Below are positions 9,532 to 21,928 of a DNA stretch of 64,000 nt, piece by piece. A program made the translations under genes and the position numbers. Origin of the DNA: Anthostomella pinea. Its lineage: Eukaryota; Ascomycota; Sordariomycetes; Xylariales; Xylariaceae. Each line of letters begins with the position of its first letter. Positions within the stretch are counted from its first letter, which is position 1. The stretch lies in the NCBI GenBank assembly GCA_963556695.1, contig CAUWAG010000012.1:186001-250000 (forward strand), written 5' to 3'. The notes below the pieces were generated by a model. That model saw nothing but the letters and a program-made list of their open reading frames with translations. It had not been told where the DNA came from and searched no databases.

Positions 9532-11542
9532 TCAACTTTGCGGGTGTGTATCGCTTTGCGGATGTGTATCACCGCATTGCGCTTGCTTCTCCTCATCCTC
9601 CCTCTTCATCAACACACTCGCGCTATCCTCAGGGTCAGGGTCAGGGTCACGGTCACGAACCCGGACGGCCGGTAGCTTGGCGAGGCTGCTGGCGAGCGGG
9701 CGGAAGAACCGGTTATAGGCGATGAACGTGTCCCGGTCTCCCCTGAAGCCATTCGGAGGCGTCGGCACATAGATGCTGCGCCGTCGTAGCTCCACGGCAT
9801 CATCCTTGATTGGACTCACTCCGAAATATTGGTACAGGACGCTGAGGATGGGGATCGAGAGCCCGTGGACGACAATAGAGAATAGCACAATGAAGTAGAC
9901 CACTGTGATTGTACCATGTCAGCGAGAGCAAGATTTAGCGTTTGACTGTGACGTACCAGGGCAAAGCGCATCAAGTAGTTGGCGTTCTGCAGGACTAGCA
10001 GCTTCACGTGGTGGAAATAGGAGGCGGGTGTGCTGAAGGTAGTACACCGCTCCGACGCCAATAGGGCCAAAGTAGCCCATAAAAACAGCTTCCTTCCAGT
10101 TCTTCACCACCGCCGGCATGGCTTTGTAGGTAATGAGCAAAGCGGGAATGCGACGAAAGAGGAGAACGAGGACACCAAGACCGATGAGACGTGGGTATGT
10201 GATCCCTGTGGTCTCGGGCTGATGGAACTCTGCCCAGGGCAGTGCTGTGCCGATGTACATGAAGCCGCCGAAGTTCAGGAGTACGTCGATGCAGGAGTTG
10301 ACTTCGTCGTGGCGACGTTCGGACTCTGCGAGGAACTGTCCATCCCAGTTCAGTGCACATCCTGCGACGAAGCAGGCTAGGAGGTCACTGGTCCCGAGAG
10401 CTCCGCAGGTTCCAACGATGAATAGCTATTTAAACTCGTTAGCTCAATACTTTACAGTAACATTTCTTTCAGGGGGTGGACTGTTGTACTTACCCCAAGC
10501 GCCGTTGGGAAAAGAAGATAGCACTCGGTGTCAATCCACTTTCGCGACAGGGATAACCTGACACCTATCCTGGCGCAGTAGCCGGCGACAGCCCCGTATG
10601 CCATGGCCAGCAGGACAATGTAGGCAAGGGTCTCGACTGCCCAGTTCTTCATAGCAGTACCGACGTCGTTTGTCTGGGGCCCAACACCCCTGTTATGATC
10701 GACCAAGCCCGCGGGGCGGTTCTCTGAGAGGCGCATGAGGTTGACGGCAAGCATGAGGAAGGGGGACGCGAAGCCATCATTGGCACCCGCCTCGGCGGAT
10801 ATGATCTCTCGCAGCGGCCGCGCCACGTACTTGTCAGCAAAGGGGCCTTTGGCAACCGCCTGGGAGAGGATGGGGTCGGTGGAGGTTACGCATGCGCCGA
10901 TGGCGAGTGTTGCGAGGAGCGTGACATGGGGTATCGCCGCTAACACACAGGCCGATGTGCATAGCCACATGAGTGTCATGATCGGAACGAGACACACGAG
11001 AATCTCCTTGTAGCGTAGATGAAGATATCTAGCGGGTAGCTGGTACCCTGCGATAACTCTGTAGGAGTCAATAAGTTTATCTGCGATCCGTGAGTGGGAT
11101 GACGATGTGTTCACGATGACCGTTGAGATGATCACTGCCACTGAAGTCCTAAAAGATCGAAATAATGACTTACAGCTGGATACCAATCATAACTCGCATC
11201 ACGCCGAGTGTTATGGCACCTTGCTGGCCTGGGATAGCTGAACCCCATCTATTGGCGTCAAGGAACTTTGCCGCGAGGGGGCCCAAGGTAATTCCAAGCA
11301 AAAGGGCTGGTACTGTCTGCGTTTGAGCAATTGAAAAATGACAGTTGGACCTTGGGGATAGGCACTGACAAGCTTCACCGAGATACCAGACACTCTTGAC
11401 CTTGACAGCCACCAAGCCATACAAAACAGTGAAAGTGCCTCGAAAATGTCAGTAACGTCAAAACTGGGCAGTTCATCGTGTATCGGGACTCACCAAACAC
11501 AGCGACTACCACATTCAGCTCGCTTATATCAAGTGTCGGCAT
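9532..11542 (-). CDS. plasma-membrane Na+/H+ (K+/H+) antiporter, NHA1/SOD2-like
   Basis: It exports Na+ or K+ in exchange for protons at the fungal plasma membrane. Six exons on the minus strand (11542-11494, 11438-11370, 11312-11174, 11058-10494, 10425-9957, 9902-9532) join to 553 codons plus stop with every intron GT-AG. The CPA1 antiporter core is clear: ITLGPLAAKFLD, then GACVTSTDPILSQAV (the TDP motif), then IISAEAGANDGFASPF (the acidic ANDG motif). Many hydrophobic helices follow, then a hydrophilic tail of Arg/Asp/Pro repeats and Gln. It begins MPTLDISELNVVVAVFG, as in the family. The tail is much shorter than in yeast NHA1. The gene appears intact. Confidence 0.88.
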
Positions 11543-12408
11543 CGTGAACGGCCTGGCTCAGATGTCTGGGTTGAATGTTAGGGAACAGTCACAAGAAACT
11601 TCTTCGAGGACCTCAAGAATTCAAATGGGATGGTAAAACAGGGCACGGCAAGAAGTGAATACACAGAACGCAAGCCAGGGCAATATGGGATGCCGTGGAC
11701 GTGTAGGTCGTTATATGCGATAGGGATTGACTGAGACAGCGAAATCGCCGGCTTGGCAACGGTTTTCCACGATGCATGCCCGAAGCCATGAATCCCAAGA
11801 TCGTAGCTTTGCCTTGTGCTTCCTTCTGTCGCTACAGTGTCTCATAAACAGTTGCCTAGAGCTTATCCACGAAGACCCCATGAGCTCATCTCGCGTGCGT
11901 CTCCAAAGTGTCGTCTGAGGCCAGGCGTTTGCCACCTCCGGACTACTCTCTTGAAAAGAGGGCTCGAAATCCTGTAAGACCACTTGTGTTGCTGATGAGT
12001 GTTACTCCGGGTTGGCCATCTATGTGTATCGAAGGACCGCGTGACGCAAAGCGAGTGGCTGACGAACCAGTGTGACTGATCGACTGGACAGATGGCGACA
12101 TCGCCGATCGCGAACGATGGTAGTACTCGGCAGAACGAGATGTTGAAAACCACGATACCGGAATCATGATGCCGATGACAAGGAACGAGGATGACCATGT
12201 CGAGATGCCAAAGGTGACACAGAGAGAGGTTTAAGCTCGACAGCTACGCAACGAGGCGCGGCATATCGTTTGGCCCTCGGTAGGATGTATCCGGGTGTTT
12301 GATGTCGTGTCAGAATGCAGTATGCTTCCTCTCGATCATAGGACGGCAACCTTCCTTCCGGTGCTGATGTCTGCCTTTTGACTGTCGAGTATTTGATAGG
12401 CGCTAGTC

Positions 12409-12409
<1 letters not shown>

Positions 12410-12437
<28 letters not shown>
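12410..12437. repeat. poly-C homopolymer, 28 nt
   Basis: An uninterrupted run of 28 C lies between GTCG and TAAC. Tracts this long are prone to length change and to sequencing error. On the minus strand it is a G28 run that could form G-quadruplex structures. No gene overlaps it. Confidence 0.95.
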
Positions 12438-12440
<3 letters not shown>

Positions 12441-14655
12441 CTCCTGCATTGGGCGACACTGTTCTGATCTGGGGTGGCCCGTGCGTCGCATTCAGATGAG
12501 GGCATGCTTGTGGGTGCCAGACTCTCACCACATGTCAAGATGACGGGCTATCATTCGAGAGTGCGGGCTGTGTGAGCCAAGCAGTTGGGACGGATAGCTT
12601 TGTGCAAGCGTTGACTGACGATCGATGCAGCTATTGGCAGCCTAGTATATTCATGGGCTTCTAGATGAGGCAGGCAGTACCGTTTCGAGACAAGTATGGT
12701 CGTATAAGGGGTCATAATGTAACTTCAAAGGCGTCGGGACTGTGGATCTCCATCTGTGTGTAAACCACGGCACTTATGACAAACGCCCATGTCTGATGCA
12801 TACGATGATGAGTAGCTCTAATCGTTGGAGGTGCTCCAAAGTTCCTGGGGGCTCGAGAAACAAGCATAATCATCTGTGTTCGATGTGATGCACTCTCTGA
12901 TGATGATACCCTTCGTATCACGAACTCAACGGTCCCAGTACCACGGGCTTCCATGAACCTGAGGCCACCAGAGGCCCACACCCACACACGGGATTTAGGA
13001 GTGCTACTATATGGGCCCAAGCTTTAAAAGCGCTCAAGCTAGTCAAGGATTCAATTTCTCGAAGGAATGACAGGAGGCGTCTTTTGAACCAGCACAAGCC
13101 CATGTATCATACAGGACTGTCACTTCCAGGCAGGCGGTATAGACGTGGTCATGAGCACACACTCCGTCTTAGCGACGACTCGCTTCGTGGTTTCTACCAA
13201 CCTTCTCTATGCCTTGGATCTATAATGTTCTGTGGTTATCTGTTTCACAGCATGCTAGGAGACGCAGTGCTTGGGTTGACCACGGCAATCTGGTTGTGGA
13301 CCGAGCCGTAGATCTTGGTCCGGTCGATACTGTTGTCTCACTAGGCTGGCCGAAGCCGGAAGGTCCAGATATGAGCTGAGGAGCAGAGTAGATGATGACG
13401 AGCAGCTAGAAGCTCAGATGGAGCTTACCCGGCCGCAATTCCCATCCCAATGTTGTTGCGAAATTGTTACCGAACTGGCAGGGCTGGGTGGACCACGTGA
13501 ATCGTGCAGTGGGAAATCATGCCACTGGAACCTGTTTGAGTTTGTAAACTGTTACTAGACTTTTCAAGATTACGTATTGGATTCTACAGTGACATGCTCT
13601 GGAAGCTCTGAGGCACATTGACTTCGACAGTTGGCTTGCTAGTACCTGCAGATGCAAGCTCGAACAAGGATGAGAGTTCGAGTCTCCCAAGCCATTACCA
13701 ACTACACACATCATCTTTACATCTAAGCATCTTTGGTTCCCGAGCGTGGGCGGCATCTTCAAGAGCCGCATCCCGACACGGGGGTGGGATCGCGATTCAA
13801 GATCAGCCTGATCAGGCATACCAGCTCCCTAGGGTCACTGAAGCTTGACCCGCGAAAGTCTATTCGTCTGATCTGAGTCTCGCGTTGAACGACGTCGATG
13901 CGGCCCGCTCTTCCAGGCACAACGGGCACCAGAGTGGCGCGCGGGTGAACGGCGTTTCCACATCAAGTATAGCTAGCCGGCCGGCTCGGTTGTAACAGCC
14001 GAGGTTTTCCAACAGCAACCCGGTCGACCATCCCATTTGCGGGCTTAAAGTTTCCATGTCCTTTCGAGTGCATGAGTATAACTGCCAGGTTATGCTACAA
14101 TTTGGGTCGGTAACTCGACTCAACCCATTCGAACGAGACATGTTCACCCACCATCTGCTCCATCATCATTTCACCCAGAATGCGTCAAGCTCCTCATGAA
14201 CTCAGCCTGATCAGGTTTACAATTGAACCAGTGGACTATAGGTCGAAAAGATTTGGTTGATTGCTCTTCGTCTAAGACATAATGAGGCTGCCCACACTCA
14301 AGCTTTTCCTAGAGAGGGATCTGTTTACCAGTCTAGTAGAGAAGTGTCTTTATTATTAGCTGTGCACCAAAGAGAATGCTCCTCCTCGGAGAATTAGTTA
14401 ATGCTAACGCTCGTGGATCTCTCAGCTCCGCCTTATCCGTCCGATCATCGACAAGGTGCGGAATCCTCCCCGGTTTATGGAGGAGCCTAGCCTCCCAGAC
14501 CCAGATAGAGGACCACATGGGAATCCCTTCTCGGTCGCACCGCTTGACTCGCTGCGCCCCAACGGTGGATGGGTGACGTTATTCGCCCCAGAACCTGGCA
14601 AGGTGTCCTCGAAGGCACCCAAAAATGGTAGGACCAAGCCGGCAGAGCAGAGCAG

Positions 14656-14661
14656 TATAAG
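14656..14661 (+). promoter_or_regulatory. possible TATA box of the cell-wall protein gene
   Basis: TATAAG lies about 110 bases upstream of ATG 14769, a reasonable position for a fungal TATA element. This is motif and position only. Confidence 0.3.
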
Positions 14662-14768
14662 GCCAGGGCTAATTCCTTACTTGGTCTCGATCGGTACACA
14701 ACTACATTGTCAGATCATTGCTTGTACACTGAGAGCTGTGCATCCCTGTACCTTCATTTCTCGTCAAC

Positions 14769-16230
14769 ATGTTGCAGAAATCAGTTCTCCTGTCCTCTGC
14801 GGTGACCAGTGCTCATGCACTTGCCACTCGCCAGGCCGGATGCACCTTCAGCCTCACTACAGCAGGCACAGTCGCTGCACCGGTCGGTCAATACGGCAGT
14901 GGACAGACCAGAGCCGGGCTCGCCGACACACCCTCTAGCTTCTCCTTGACCGGAAACACACTCTCAGATGCCCAGGGCCGAGGATGCTGGTGGACACCGC
15001 CCGCCACGGTATTGCAGTGCGATGTTGGCCAAGCTCCTGAACCGGGTTTCACCATCGGCTGCGACGGCACAATTTCGTTCAACGGCCAGACGACCTTTTA
15101 CGAATGCCAGACGGGCGCCGACGGTCTGGTCATGATCTACCAGCAGCCGCACGGATCCGACTGTGGAGAGATCACCCTCGTCGCTAACGGTTGTCAAGCA
15201 GCTGACTGCGCTGGCTCGGGCAACTCTGCCGGAGCTGGAGCGGGTACGACTCCAAGTGCTGGTGCTGGCTCGGGCACGACTCCAGGTGCTGGTGCGGGCG
15301 CGGGCACGACCCCCGGTGCTGGTGCTGGTGCTGGTACGACCCCCGGTGCTGGCGCGGGTACCACTCCTGGAGAAGGCTCTGGTGCTACGCCTACGGGCGG
15401 CGCCGGTGTTTACCCAACAGGCGGTGCAAGCACTGCCCCCAGAGGTGGCGCGGGCACTGTTCCTGGAGAAGGCTCTGGTGCTACGCCTACGGGCGGTGCC
15501 GGCACGACTCCCGGTGCTGGCGCGGGCACGAACCCTGCTGCTGGTGCGGGCACGACTCCCGGTGCTGGCGCGGGCACGAACCCTGCTGCTGGTGCGGGCA
15601 CGACTCCCGGTGCTGGCGCGGGTGCTACCCCGGGAGCTGGCGCGGGTACTACCCCCGGAGCTGGCGCGGGCACTACCCCTGGAGCTGGCTCCGGTGCTAC
15701 CCCTGGAAGCGGTCAATGCGATCAATGCCCTGCCCAAACTACGACGGTCTACGTCACAGAACAAACCTCGTATGTGACCGTGTCAGATTGTGGCGGACAG
15801 ACACCGTCCGCTGGTGTGCCGGGGGCCGGACTACCAGGAACTGAGACCGGTCCAGGTGCGCCTGGCACCACTGGCATCCCTGGTACGGAAACCGCTCCGG
15901 GCGCAACGGGTTCGGCTGGAGTTCCTGGTACCGGAGCAGGTTCTGGGCAAACATACCCCACCGGTACTGCACCGGGCGAGACTGGCGTCCCAGGTACTGA
16001 GACTGGTCCCGGAAGTGCCGGTTCGACTGGAGTTCCGGCTACCGAGACAGCACCAGGCGGATCGGGCGTTGCGACCGGAACTGCTCCCGGACAGTCGTCG
16101 TACCCCGGTACCGGTGCCTCGACTGGCACTGGATCCACGCCGACTTCGGGCTCAGGTTCCGGCTCAAGTGGTTCGGGCTCTGGATCTGGATCTGGATCTG
16201 GTTCGGGCTCTGGCTCAGGCTCTGGTTCAG

Positions 16231-16297
<67 letters not shown>

Positions 16298-16823
16298 CTC
16301 AGGCACTGGTTCAGGCTCAGGTTCTGGCTCAGGCAACTGCCCCGCCGAACTTACCGGTGCCTGGGAGTCTCCCAACGTGATCGTCCCAGTCGACAGCGGC
16401 AACCCCAGCACCGCGTACGGCCAGTCCTACTTTGGCGAGGTCTCATCCACCATCTCCACGGTGTTCAACTTCCCCATCCCCGCCAGCGACAACGGCCGGA
16501 CCTGCAACGTGATCTTCATGTTCCCGACGAAGCCCGAGCTCGAGACGTCGTCGTTCAACATGACGGGCTCGGGCGCCATCAACTTCGCGCGCCTGAGCGG
16601 CGAGGTCAATGCCGGCACGACCTACAGCAACGTCCCCGCCGTCGCGCAGCAGTACGCCCCGGTCACGGCCGTCCCTGGAAATGCTTACACGCTCGACTCG
16701 TTCGCCTGCCCCGGCGGCCAGAACGTCGCGGTCCAGATGAGCAGCCCTGGGGCCGCCACCAAGCTGCGCTTCTTCGAGGATTACAACCCTTGCCCTATTG
16801 GGTTGTTCATCACCACTTCCTAG
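14769..16823 (+). CDS. secreted repeat-rich cell-wall protein, PIR1-like N-terminus and But2-like C-terminus
   Basis: A single exon of 684 residues. Residues 1 to about 20 ([19 protein letters not shown]) form a signal peptide. Residues about 25-145 form a Cys-containing domain like fungal PIR1-type cell-wall mannoproteins ([31 protein letters not shown]). About 146-315 are Gly/Ala/Thr/Pro repeats (AGAGTTPG units). A short Cys segment ([10 protein letters not shown]) follows, then GTETxPG-type repeats and a long Ser-Gly dipeptide tract. The last 160 residues resemble the But2 C-terminal domain ([34 protein letters not shown]). I see no GPI-type hydrophobic end. It is probably an extracellular wall protein whose central spacer is variable in length. 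Confidence 0.75.
15217..15714 (+). repeat. in-frame tandem repeats coding Gly-Ala-Gly-Thr-Thr-Pro units
   Basis: Degenerate 15-30-base units code for [16 protein letters not shown] and [11 protein letters not shown] within the cell-wall protein gene. They keep the reading frame and have GC-rich synonymous variation. Confidence 0.85.
16146..16338 (+). repeat. hexamer microsatellite coding Ser-Gly dipeptides
   Basis: Runs of GGCTCT with GGATCT and GGCTCA variants code for Ser-Gly repeats. The array is multiple-of-three, so length change would not break the frame. The antisense strand is open as an acidic Glu-Pro repeat, which is only a shadow of this array. Confidence 0.9.
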
Positions 16824-17247
16824 AGTGGTTGATCGAGGATATTCGGTCATGTTCATGGAGTTAAACGGATGCATATGGAAAATGGATAAGGTATTGGACT
16901 GGGAGGCATTGGGAAATGGTTGGACTAACGGTTGGAGTACTTGGGGCTCGGCAGGGTATGAACTTGATGGGCGCACACGCACTCCTTCCGTGTATTAATG
17001 TAGTCCGTAACCAGAATGGAAAGTCTTGATCATGATACTGAATGATGCATGTCTACTTGGTCCGTTTGATGGCACTCTTGTCTGAAGTACAGAATAGTCC
17101 ATTGAAGCTGGCAGTAATGAAACGCCGGAATGGAACGTCGAGACATGAGTGGAGGGATGGATTGAGGAGCCCATAGACTGTACTGTTAAACGTGGTCATG
17201 CAAAGCAATACACAATCAGTGCGATACTGCAGGGCGCAGATCATGCA
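16824..17247. other. convergent intergenic region
   Basis: This is the 3' flank shared by the cell-wall protein gene and the transporter gene. I see nothing coding in it. Confidence 0.5.
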
Positions 17248-18873
17248 CTAGAGTCTGTAGCGAAAGCCAAAGGTCTTCCAATCCGTCGCGTCCTCGTAAT
17301 CCTCAGGCCGGAGCTGGACCTCGTTGACGACCACAGCCACCTGGTGCTGGCTATCAACGTCGACGACCTTGCCTCCGCTCACGGCACCCGAAGCACCCGC
17401 GCTCCCTTCGACCCCCTCTTCGCGCTGTCGCCTTCTGTTGGTCAACTGCAGATAAACCCTCAACACAGCGACTAAGCCTATGGCGAGCGCATAGCAGATC
17501 ATAATGGCGCGGAATGCCGTGTCGTAGGTTGGCTCCTCCTCCTCCTTGAACAGCTGGGGTCCCACAATGTTGCCAGCGCAGTAGGCGATGAACAGCATCG
17601 CTGTCATTGTCATCTTCTTGGTGACGCCCCGGTAGTTTGACTGCACGAGAGATAGCAGGAGCGGCAAGCCAGCTGGCCCGGTAGAGAGGAGGAAGTACCC
17701 GAACAACGAAGCCCCATGAGGGATTTTGTCGCGGCTCCCGATGAGTGCAGATCCAATGACGGGAGGCAGTATAACAAGCGCCAGCAGGATGCAGTTCATC
17801 GAGCGGAAACGTCCCGCCAACCACCCACTTCCGTAGATGACTGCGACCGTGATAACGGAGTAGGGTATGTTGATCAGGGTCGACTCAAGTGAGGTGAAGC
17901 CGAATGACTTGATGACGAGGTTTGCGAAGTTCTGAGTACCTCCGTTAGGAATCTGGCAAAGCAGTGCAATGCACCAGATGATCCACGTCTTCAGATCTTT
18001 GAGGCATTCAACCACCTGCTCCCACTTCCAGGCGGTCTTTTCGGTGCGACCGGTGCCGGCGATAACGACTCGGTCTCCTGCCCATTGGCGTTCCTCGGGA
18101 GACAGGAATTTGGCTGTAGATATGGAGTCGGGCAGGAAAAAGAACAGTGCGAAGCCCATCAAGAAGGTGAGAACACCGAGGATGATGAACATCCAGCGCC
18201 AGGGGCCCACGTTGTCGGTGATGTGACCGATACCATAGGCGAGTAGGGATGCCACGATGCCGCCGATGGGGTTTCCAGCAAACCAAATACCGGTCCTGGA
18301 GGGGATCTCATCACGGGTGTACCACGTGGACGTGATGAACATTAGTGCGGGCGAAATCGTGGCTTCGGCAACTCCTAGGAAGAAGCGAACGGTCATCAGA
18401 CCTCCAAAGTTGGAACATGCCGCCGTCAGAGCGACCACAGCGCCCCAAAAGAACGTGTTGATGGCAACATACTTCCCTATCGGCAAGCGCGCGATGAGAA
18501 GAGTGGTCGGGTACGTCCAGAAGAGATATCCAAAGTAGAAGACGCTCGAGATCCAGGAATACTGTTGGTCAACCAGACCGTTATCGTCCCCGAGACCGAA
18601 TACCGATGCACTCGAGAGAATGGTCTTGTCCATGAAGTTGAACATGTAGATGATGAAAAGCAAGGGCATGATGCGCCAATCGATGCGACGCAGAATGCGG
18701 CGCGCCCTCTCGTCGTCAACATCCTGATGCGTCTGGGTGGTCTCCTCTGGCATGGCAGCCTGGGTGATCTCGTCTGTGGCGGCCATGGTGAGGCGAGTCT
18801 GGCTGTTACTCGATTCGGGCTGATCGAAGGGGAGCTGCTGCTGCCTCTTCGCCCAATGTCTGGGCAGGGCCAT
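17248..18873 (-). CDS. MFS transporter, anion:cation symporter family (Dal5/Tna1-like)
   Basis: A plasma-membrane proton-coupled symporter for small organic anions such as allantoate, nicotinate or other carboxylates; the substrate is not readable. It is a single exon of 541 residues if the ATG at 18873 is used; ATG 18786 (MAATDEITQA) is an equally plausible start. ACS-family landmarks are DERARRILRRIDWRIMPLL, then MFNFMDKTILSSASVFG, GVAEATISPALMFI and WYTRDEIPSRTGIWF. Twelve hydrophobic segments are apparent. The C-terminal tail is hydrophilic and ends with the TDWKTFGFRY type of ending common in this family. The frame is intact. Confidence 0.88.
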   Translation of the reverse strand: MALPRHWAKRQQQLPFDQPESSNSQTRLTMAATDEITQAAMPEETTQTHQDVDDERARRILRRIDWRIMPLLFIIYMFNFMDKTILSSASVFGLGDDNGLVDQQYSWISSVFYFGYLFWTYPTTLLIARLPIGKYVAINTFFWGAVVALTAACSNFGGLMTVRFFLGVAEATISPALMFITSTWYTRDEIPSRTGIWFAGNPIGGIVASLLAYGIGHITDNVGPWRWMFIILGVLTFLMGFALFFFLPDSISTAKFLSPEERQWAGDRVVIAGTGRTEKTAWKWEQVVECLKDLKTWIIWCIALLCQIPNGGTQNFANLVIKSFGFTSLESTLINIPYSVITVAVIYGSGWLAGRFRSMNCILLALVILPPVIGSALIGSRDKIPHGASLFGYFLLSTGPAGLPLLLSLVQSNYRGVTKKMTMTAMLFIAYCAGNIVGPQLFKEEEEPTYDTAFRAIMICYALAIGLVAVLRVYLQLTNRRRQREEGVEGSAGASGAVSGGKVVDVDSQHQVAVVVNEVQLRPEDYEDATDWKTFGFRYRL

Positions 18874-20944
18874 GATATGATATCCTTTCGCGACGGACGA
18901 CGCCCAGCGATCCTGGGGCGAGCTGAGCCGAAGGCGGCCTCGATATTGTTGATAACACCCCTGATATCGCAGTGATATCGCAGTCGCTGCGTATCTTTGG
19001 CGAATCAACTTGGCTGCTATCCCGGTTCGTCGGCCTGTCCCGACCCGACCAGCTGACCGGGTCTGCCGCGCTTCAGGTCGGCGACTGATGCTCGAAGCAA
19101 CATTGAAGTGTACGCACGGCGTACTAAGCTTTGACCATTTGATTCACTGGCACTGCACGAAGCATCTGTTGAAAGAAACAGAGCTCGACACCGTGACGGC
19201 GCTTGAACGATGTGTGGCTGAATGTATGGCTTGTGCTTCCAAAGCCCAGCCACTGTTCTTCAGCCACTCCAGCTTCCACCTCGGCTTTCCGGGCTTCCCC
19301 AAATTCGTCCTCATCTTAAAGTGAATGCTCGGACCTCCAGCAAGGGCTAGGGCTCGCGCTCGGCCCGATCCAATGGCTATAATAAAGACCGTCTCGTCTC
19401 GTTTCTTGTGGGATTTAATCTTCCCTTCTTCATCTCCCAACTCGTCAACGCGCGGGCGCTTGGTTGGGATTTCGGTAGGGCTCCGGCCTTCCCTCAATTT
19501 CGCATGTGAGACCATTACGGTCCACACACTCTCAGAGAGCACTACGGCCTCTTCTATCCGACGTGCGACGGCGCGTTCATCAATGGCCTATCATCGTTCG
19601 AGTCCTCTCCGCGAGGAAAAGCCCTCCATGAGGCATCGTCATCAAAGGTCCTCTCCGCGAGGCATCGAAAAGGAACAGTTATGGACACAAGTTTGGTCAG
19701 TATCATCTAGCTTCACCCTACGACTAATGGGTTCTACAGTCCACCTGGGGCTAGGGCACTCGCACGGCCCGACAGCGTTCCCGTAAGGGACCAATGCCAG
19801 CCAGGCTGGAACGGGGAGAACTTCCCTTCTCCATCTCTCGATCGTTGTACGGGGTCACGCACGGCACGCAATGGCCGCGATTTCACGAGAGGGGACTGTA
19901 TTGTGATGGTTTTTCCCACTGGGTTTCCCATCCTTCAGCATAAAATGCTTGCAAATGCTACATACCTCCTACTAAACTCCAACATTGTCGGGTATGAGTT
20001 TAGGCAGCTTCAAGGGGCCTGGCTGCAGGCCTCGGCGGCTGGCCAGGCCCCTTCCAATACAAAAGTGTCTCCTCACCATGCCTCCCGTCCACGTAGCCCG
20101 ATGCTGTGACCATAGACTTTGCATGCGTTCTCCTGGTGTCGTTCTGCCACATGGACGTATGGCCACCTTCGTCCGTACGACTGCTTTCTCACACCGGGTC
20201 GGTAATGATCGAACCTCGCTCCACCGATGTCCGCGCACTCACCCGTGTTGCAGACTTATTAGCTGTGGAGCACCATATGAAGCTCTGCACTACGCCAGCG
20301 CTAGAACCTTGTCCGGCTCACCTTTTTTTCCGGCGCATAGTCGCTTGCGCCTTGTCTTCGGTGTCGGTCTTGTCTGTCAAGCGTTTCATTCCTCTAACGA
20401 TGTCGATTGTCGATATGAATCCCGCGCATGGTTGCGCTTCGTTAGCACCTTGAGCGCCAGTGCTGAGGCACGGCTCCATTACACCACAAGCTTGACGCGG
20501 GTTCAAGCTCGTGCTTTTGATCTTCAGGAGCTTCAGTCCTTCATCACCACCATGGCCAGCGACACGAGTACTGCAACGCAGAGTGATTCAGTCACACGGA
20601 GGTTGACATTGCCTCTAGCGTCTACGGCCTTGGCGGATCACCTAGCTGAAATGGCTTCTTGTTTGCGCAGGACGGCAAGCTAGCTCACCAGTAGTTAAGT
20701 CGATCTGATAGGGTTTCTAAGATGCTTCCTTCGCCATCAGACATGGGCGCAAGTATGTCTTGTTACACGCACAAGGTCACCAGCTCAGCTATCTTGGACC
20801 GTACAATGGCGCTAAGGTATTTCGAATTGCCGAGACACGATCACCAACGAATGAACTGTTAGATGGATGCAGCATCTGTTTTCAAGGTAGTCACTGCTTT
20901 CGTCTAATAGAAGGAATGGAGTGGTTAAAGGACTACGGATCCGT
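18874..20944. other. intergenic stretch with no supported gene
   Basis: It begins with the transporter promoter. A 232-codon open frame (19985-20683) and others show no recognisable motif and no splice pattern. Two weakly similar stretches (near 19345 and 19751, both with GGCTAGGGC then CGGCCCGA) and a repeated TCCTCTCCGCGAGG at about 19600-19660 suggest small degenerate duplications. Confidence 0.4.
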
Positions 20945-21420
20945 ATAGGGTGGCTATATTGCTTTTATGATCTTTTGTTACTTAATTAACGGTTTATAAC
21001 TTTAAGCCTTGCTTTTATAATCATCGAGTTATTTTATTTTATGACTATAAGTCATTTAAATATAATAAGGCCAAAGGTTTAATAATAAAGAAAAAGAGCA
21101 AATAATACAAAGGTTACACCTTTAAGCCTAAAATAGTAATTAAAAAATTACTAATATAGCCTTTACCTTTAGCCTGGCTTTTTGCTAGTCACCACTTCAA
21201 CCGTTAGCCGATAAAACATTAAGTTTAAATTAACATGTTGCGTTATAATATACGTCGGGCTAGGCTTACCTAGTTACGTAGTTAAAAAAAGTTTTTTTTA
21301 AACCGCGTAGCTATAACACCGAAGTAAACTTTAATAGTAATGTTTTGGGGCAGGGTTGATGTCAAATACAGCCAGGTCTGTGGCTGTTGGATTAAAGGTA
21401 CGCCTAAAAGGCACCATGAC

Positions 21421-21634
21421 TGTCACGGCGAGCGTACTGAGGAGCTGGGACATGGCCGGCAGCAAGCAGCTATTACTCTATTGACGAGAATATCAAGACT
21501 AGAGAGGAAAGGAAGAGAGAGAGAGAGATAGGTACAGTGGGAGGTTGCCCCTTTAAGGGGATCCTCTGGTCAGATCCTTCCCTTATTGGGAAGTATCCGC
21601 TTGTCATGTGGGAAGGTCTGTGCAGGCCGTCACA
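21421..21634. mobile_element. candidate solo LTR A, 214 bp
   Basis: It starts TGTCACGG and ends CCGTCACA. The flanking five bases are ATGAC and CTGAC, four of five matching. It contains a GA-rich run near 21518. The imperfect target duplication leaves the call tentative. Confidence 0.4.
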
Positions 21635-21928
21635 CTGACAGGTAGACAACGGAACCTAGTTGTTCCGTCCCGATCCAGCCCCCTCTGGCACAAAACTGCC
21701 ACGGTCGCACAAGGACACTCTAGACAGAGAGAATACACACACACACTTCACTATGACAATTGGCTCAAATCTGACAGTGGCATATAAAGGCCACCGTTCA
21801 TTTTTTGTTACTTTCTTTCGTCTTCCTGCACAGCCACTCCTATCTCATAACATATACAATTGAGCGGTCAGTTCAGACACACATTGTATTATCTCTATGT
21901 GACACACCTTTCAAATTCACTGCGTGGC

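Larger units (their letters stand above)
11543..14768. other. 3.2-kb gene-poor intergenic region
   Basis: No open frame shows a recognisable protein. The first few hundred bases are the antiporter promoter and the last few hundred the promoter of the cell-wall protein gene. The only clear landmark is the C28 tract at 12410-12437. GC content is ordinary and I see no RIP signature. Confidence 0.5.

Noticed and set aside
15749..16411. Minus-strand Glu-Pro repeat protein
   Set aside because: It is the exact antisense of the Ser-Gly repeat in the cell-wall protein gene.
19345..19860. A tandem duplicated transposon terminus
   Set aside because: The two stretches share only short motifs and no target duplications can be found.
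19985..20683. 232-codon plus-strand open frame
   Set aside because: Starts at a non-ATG codon, composition is not protein-like through most of its length, and no family is visible.
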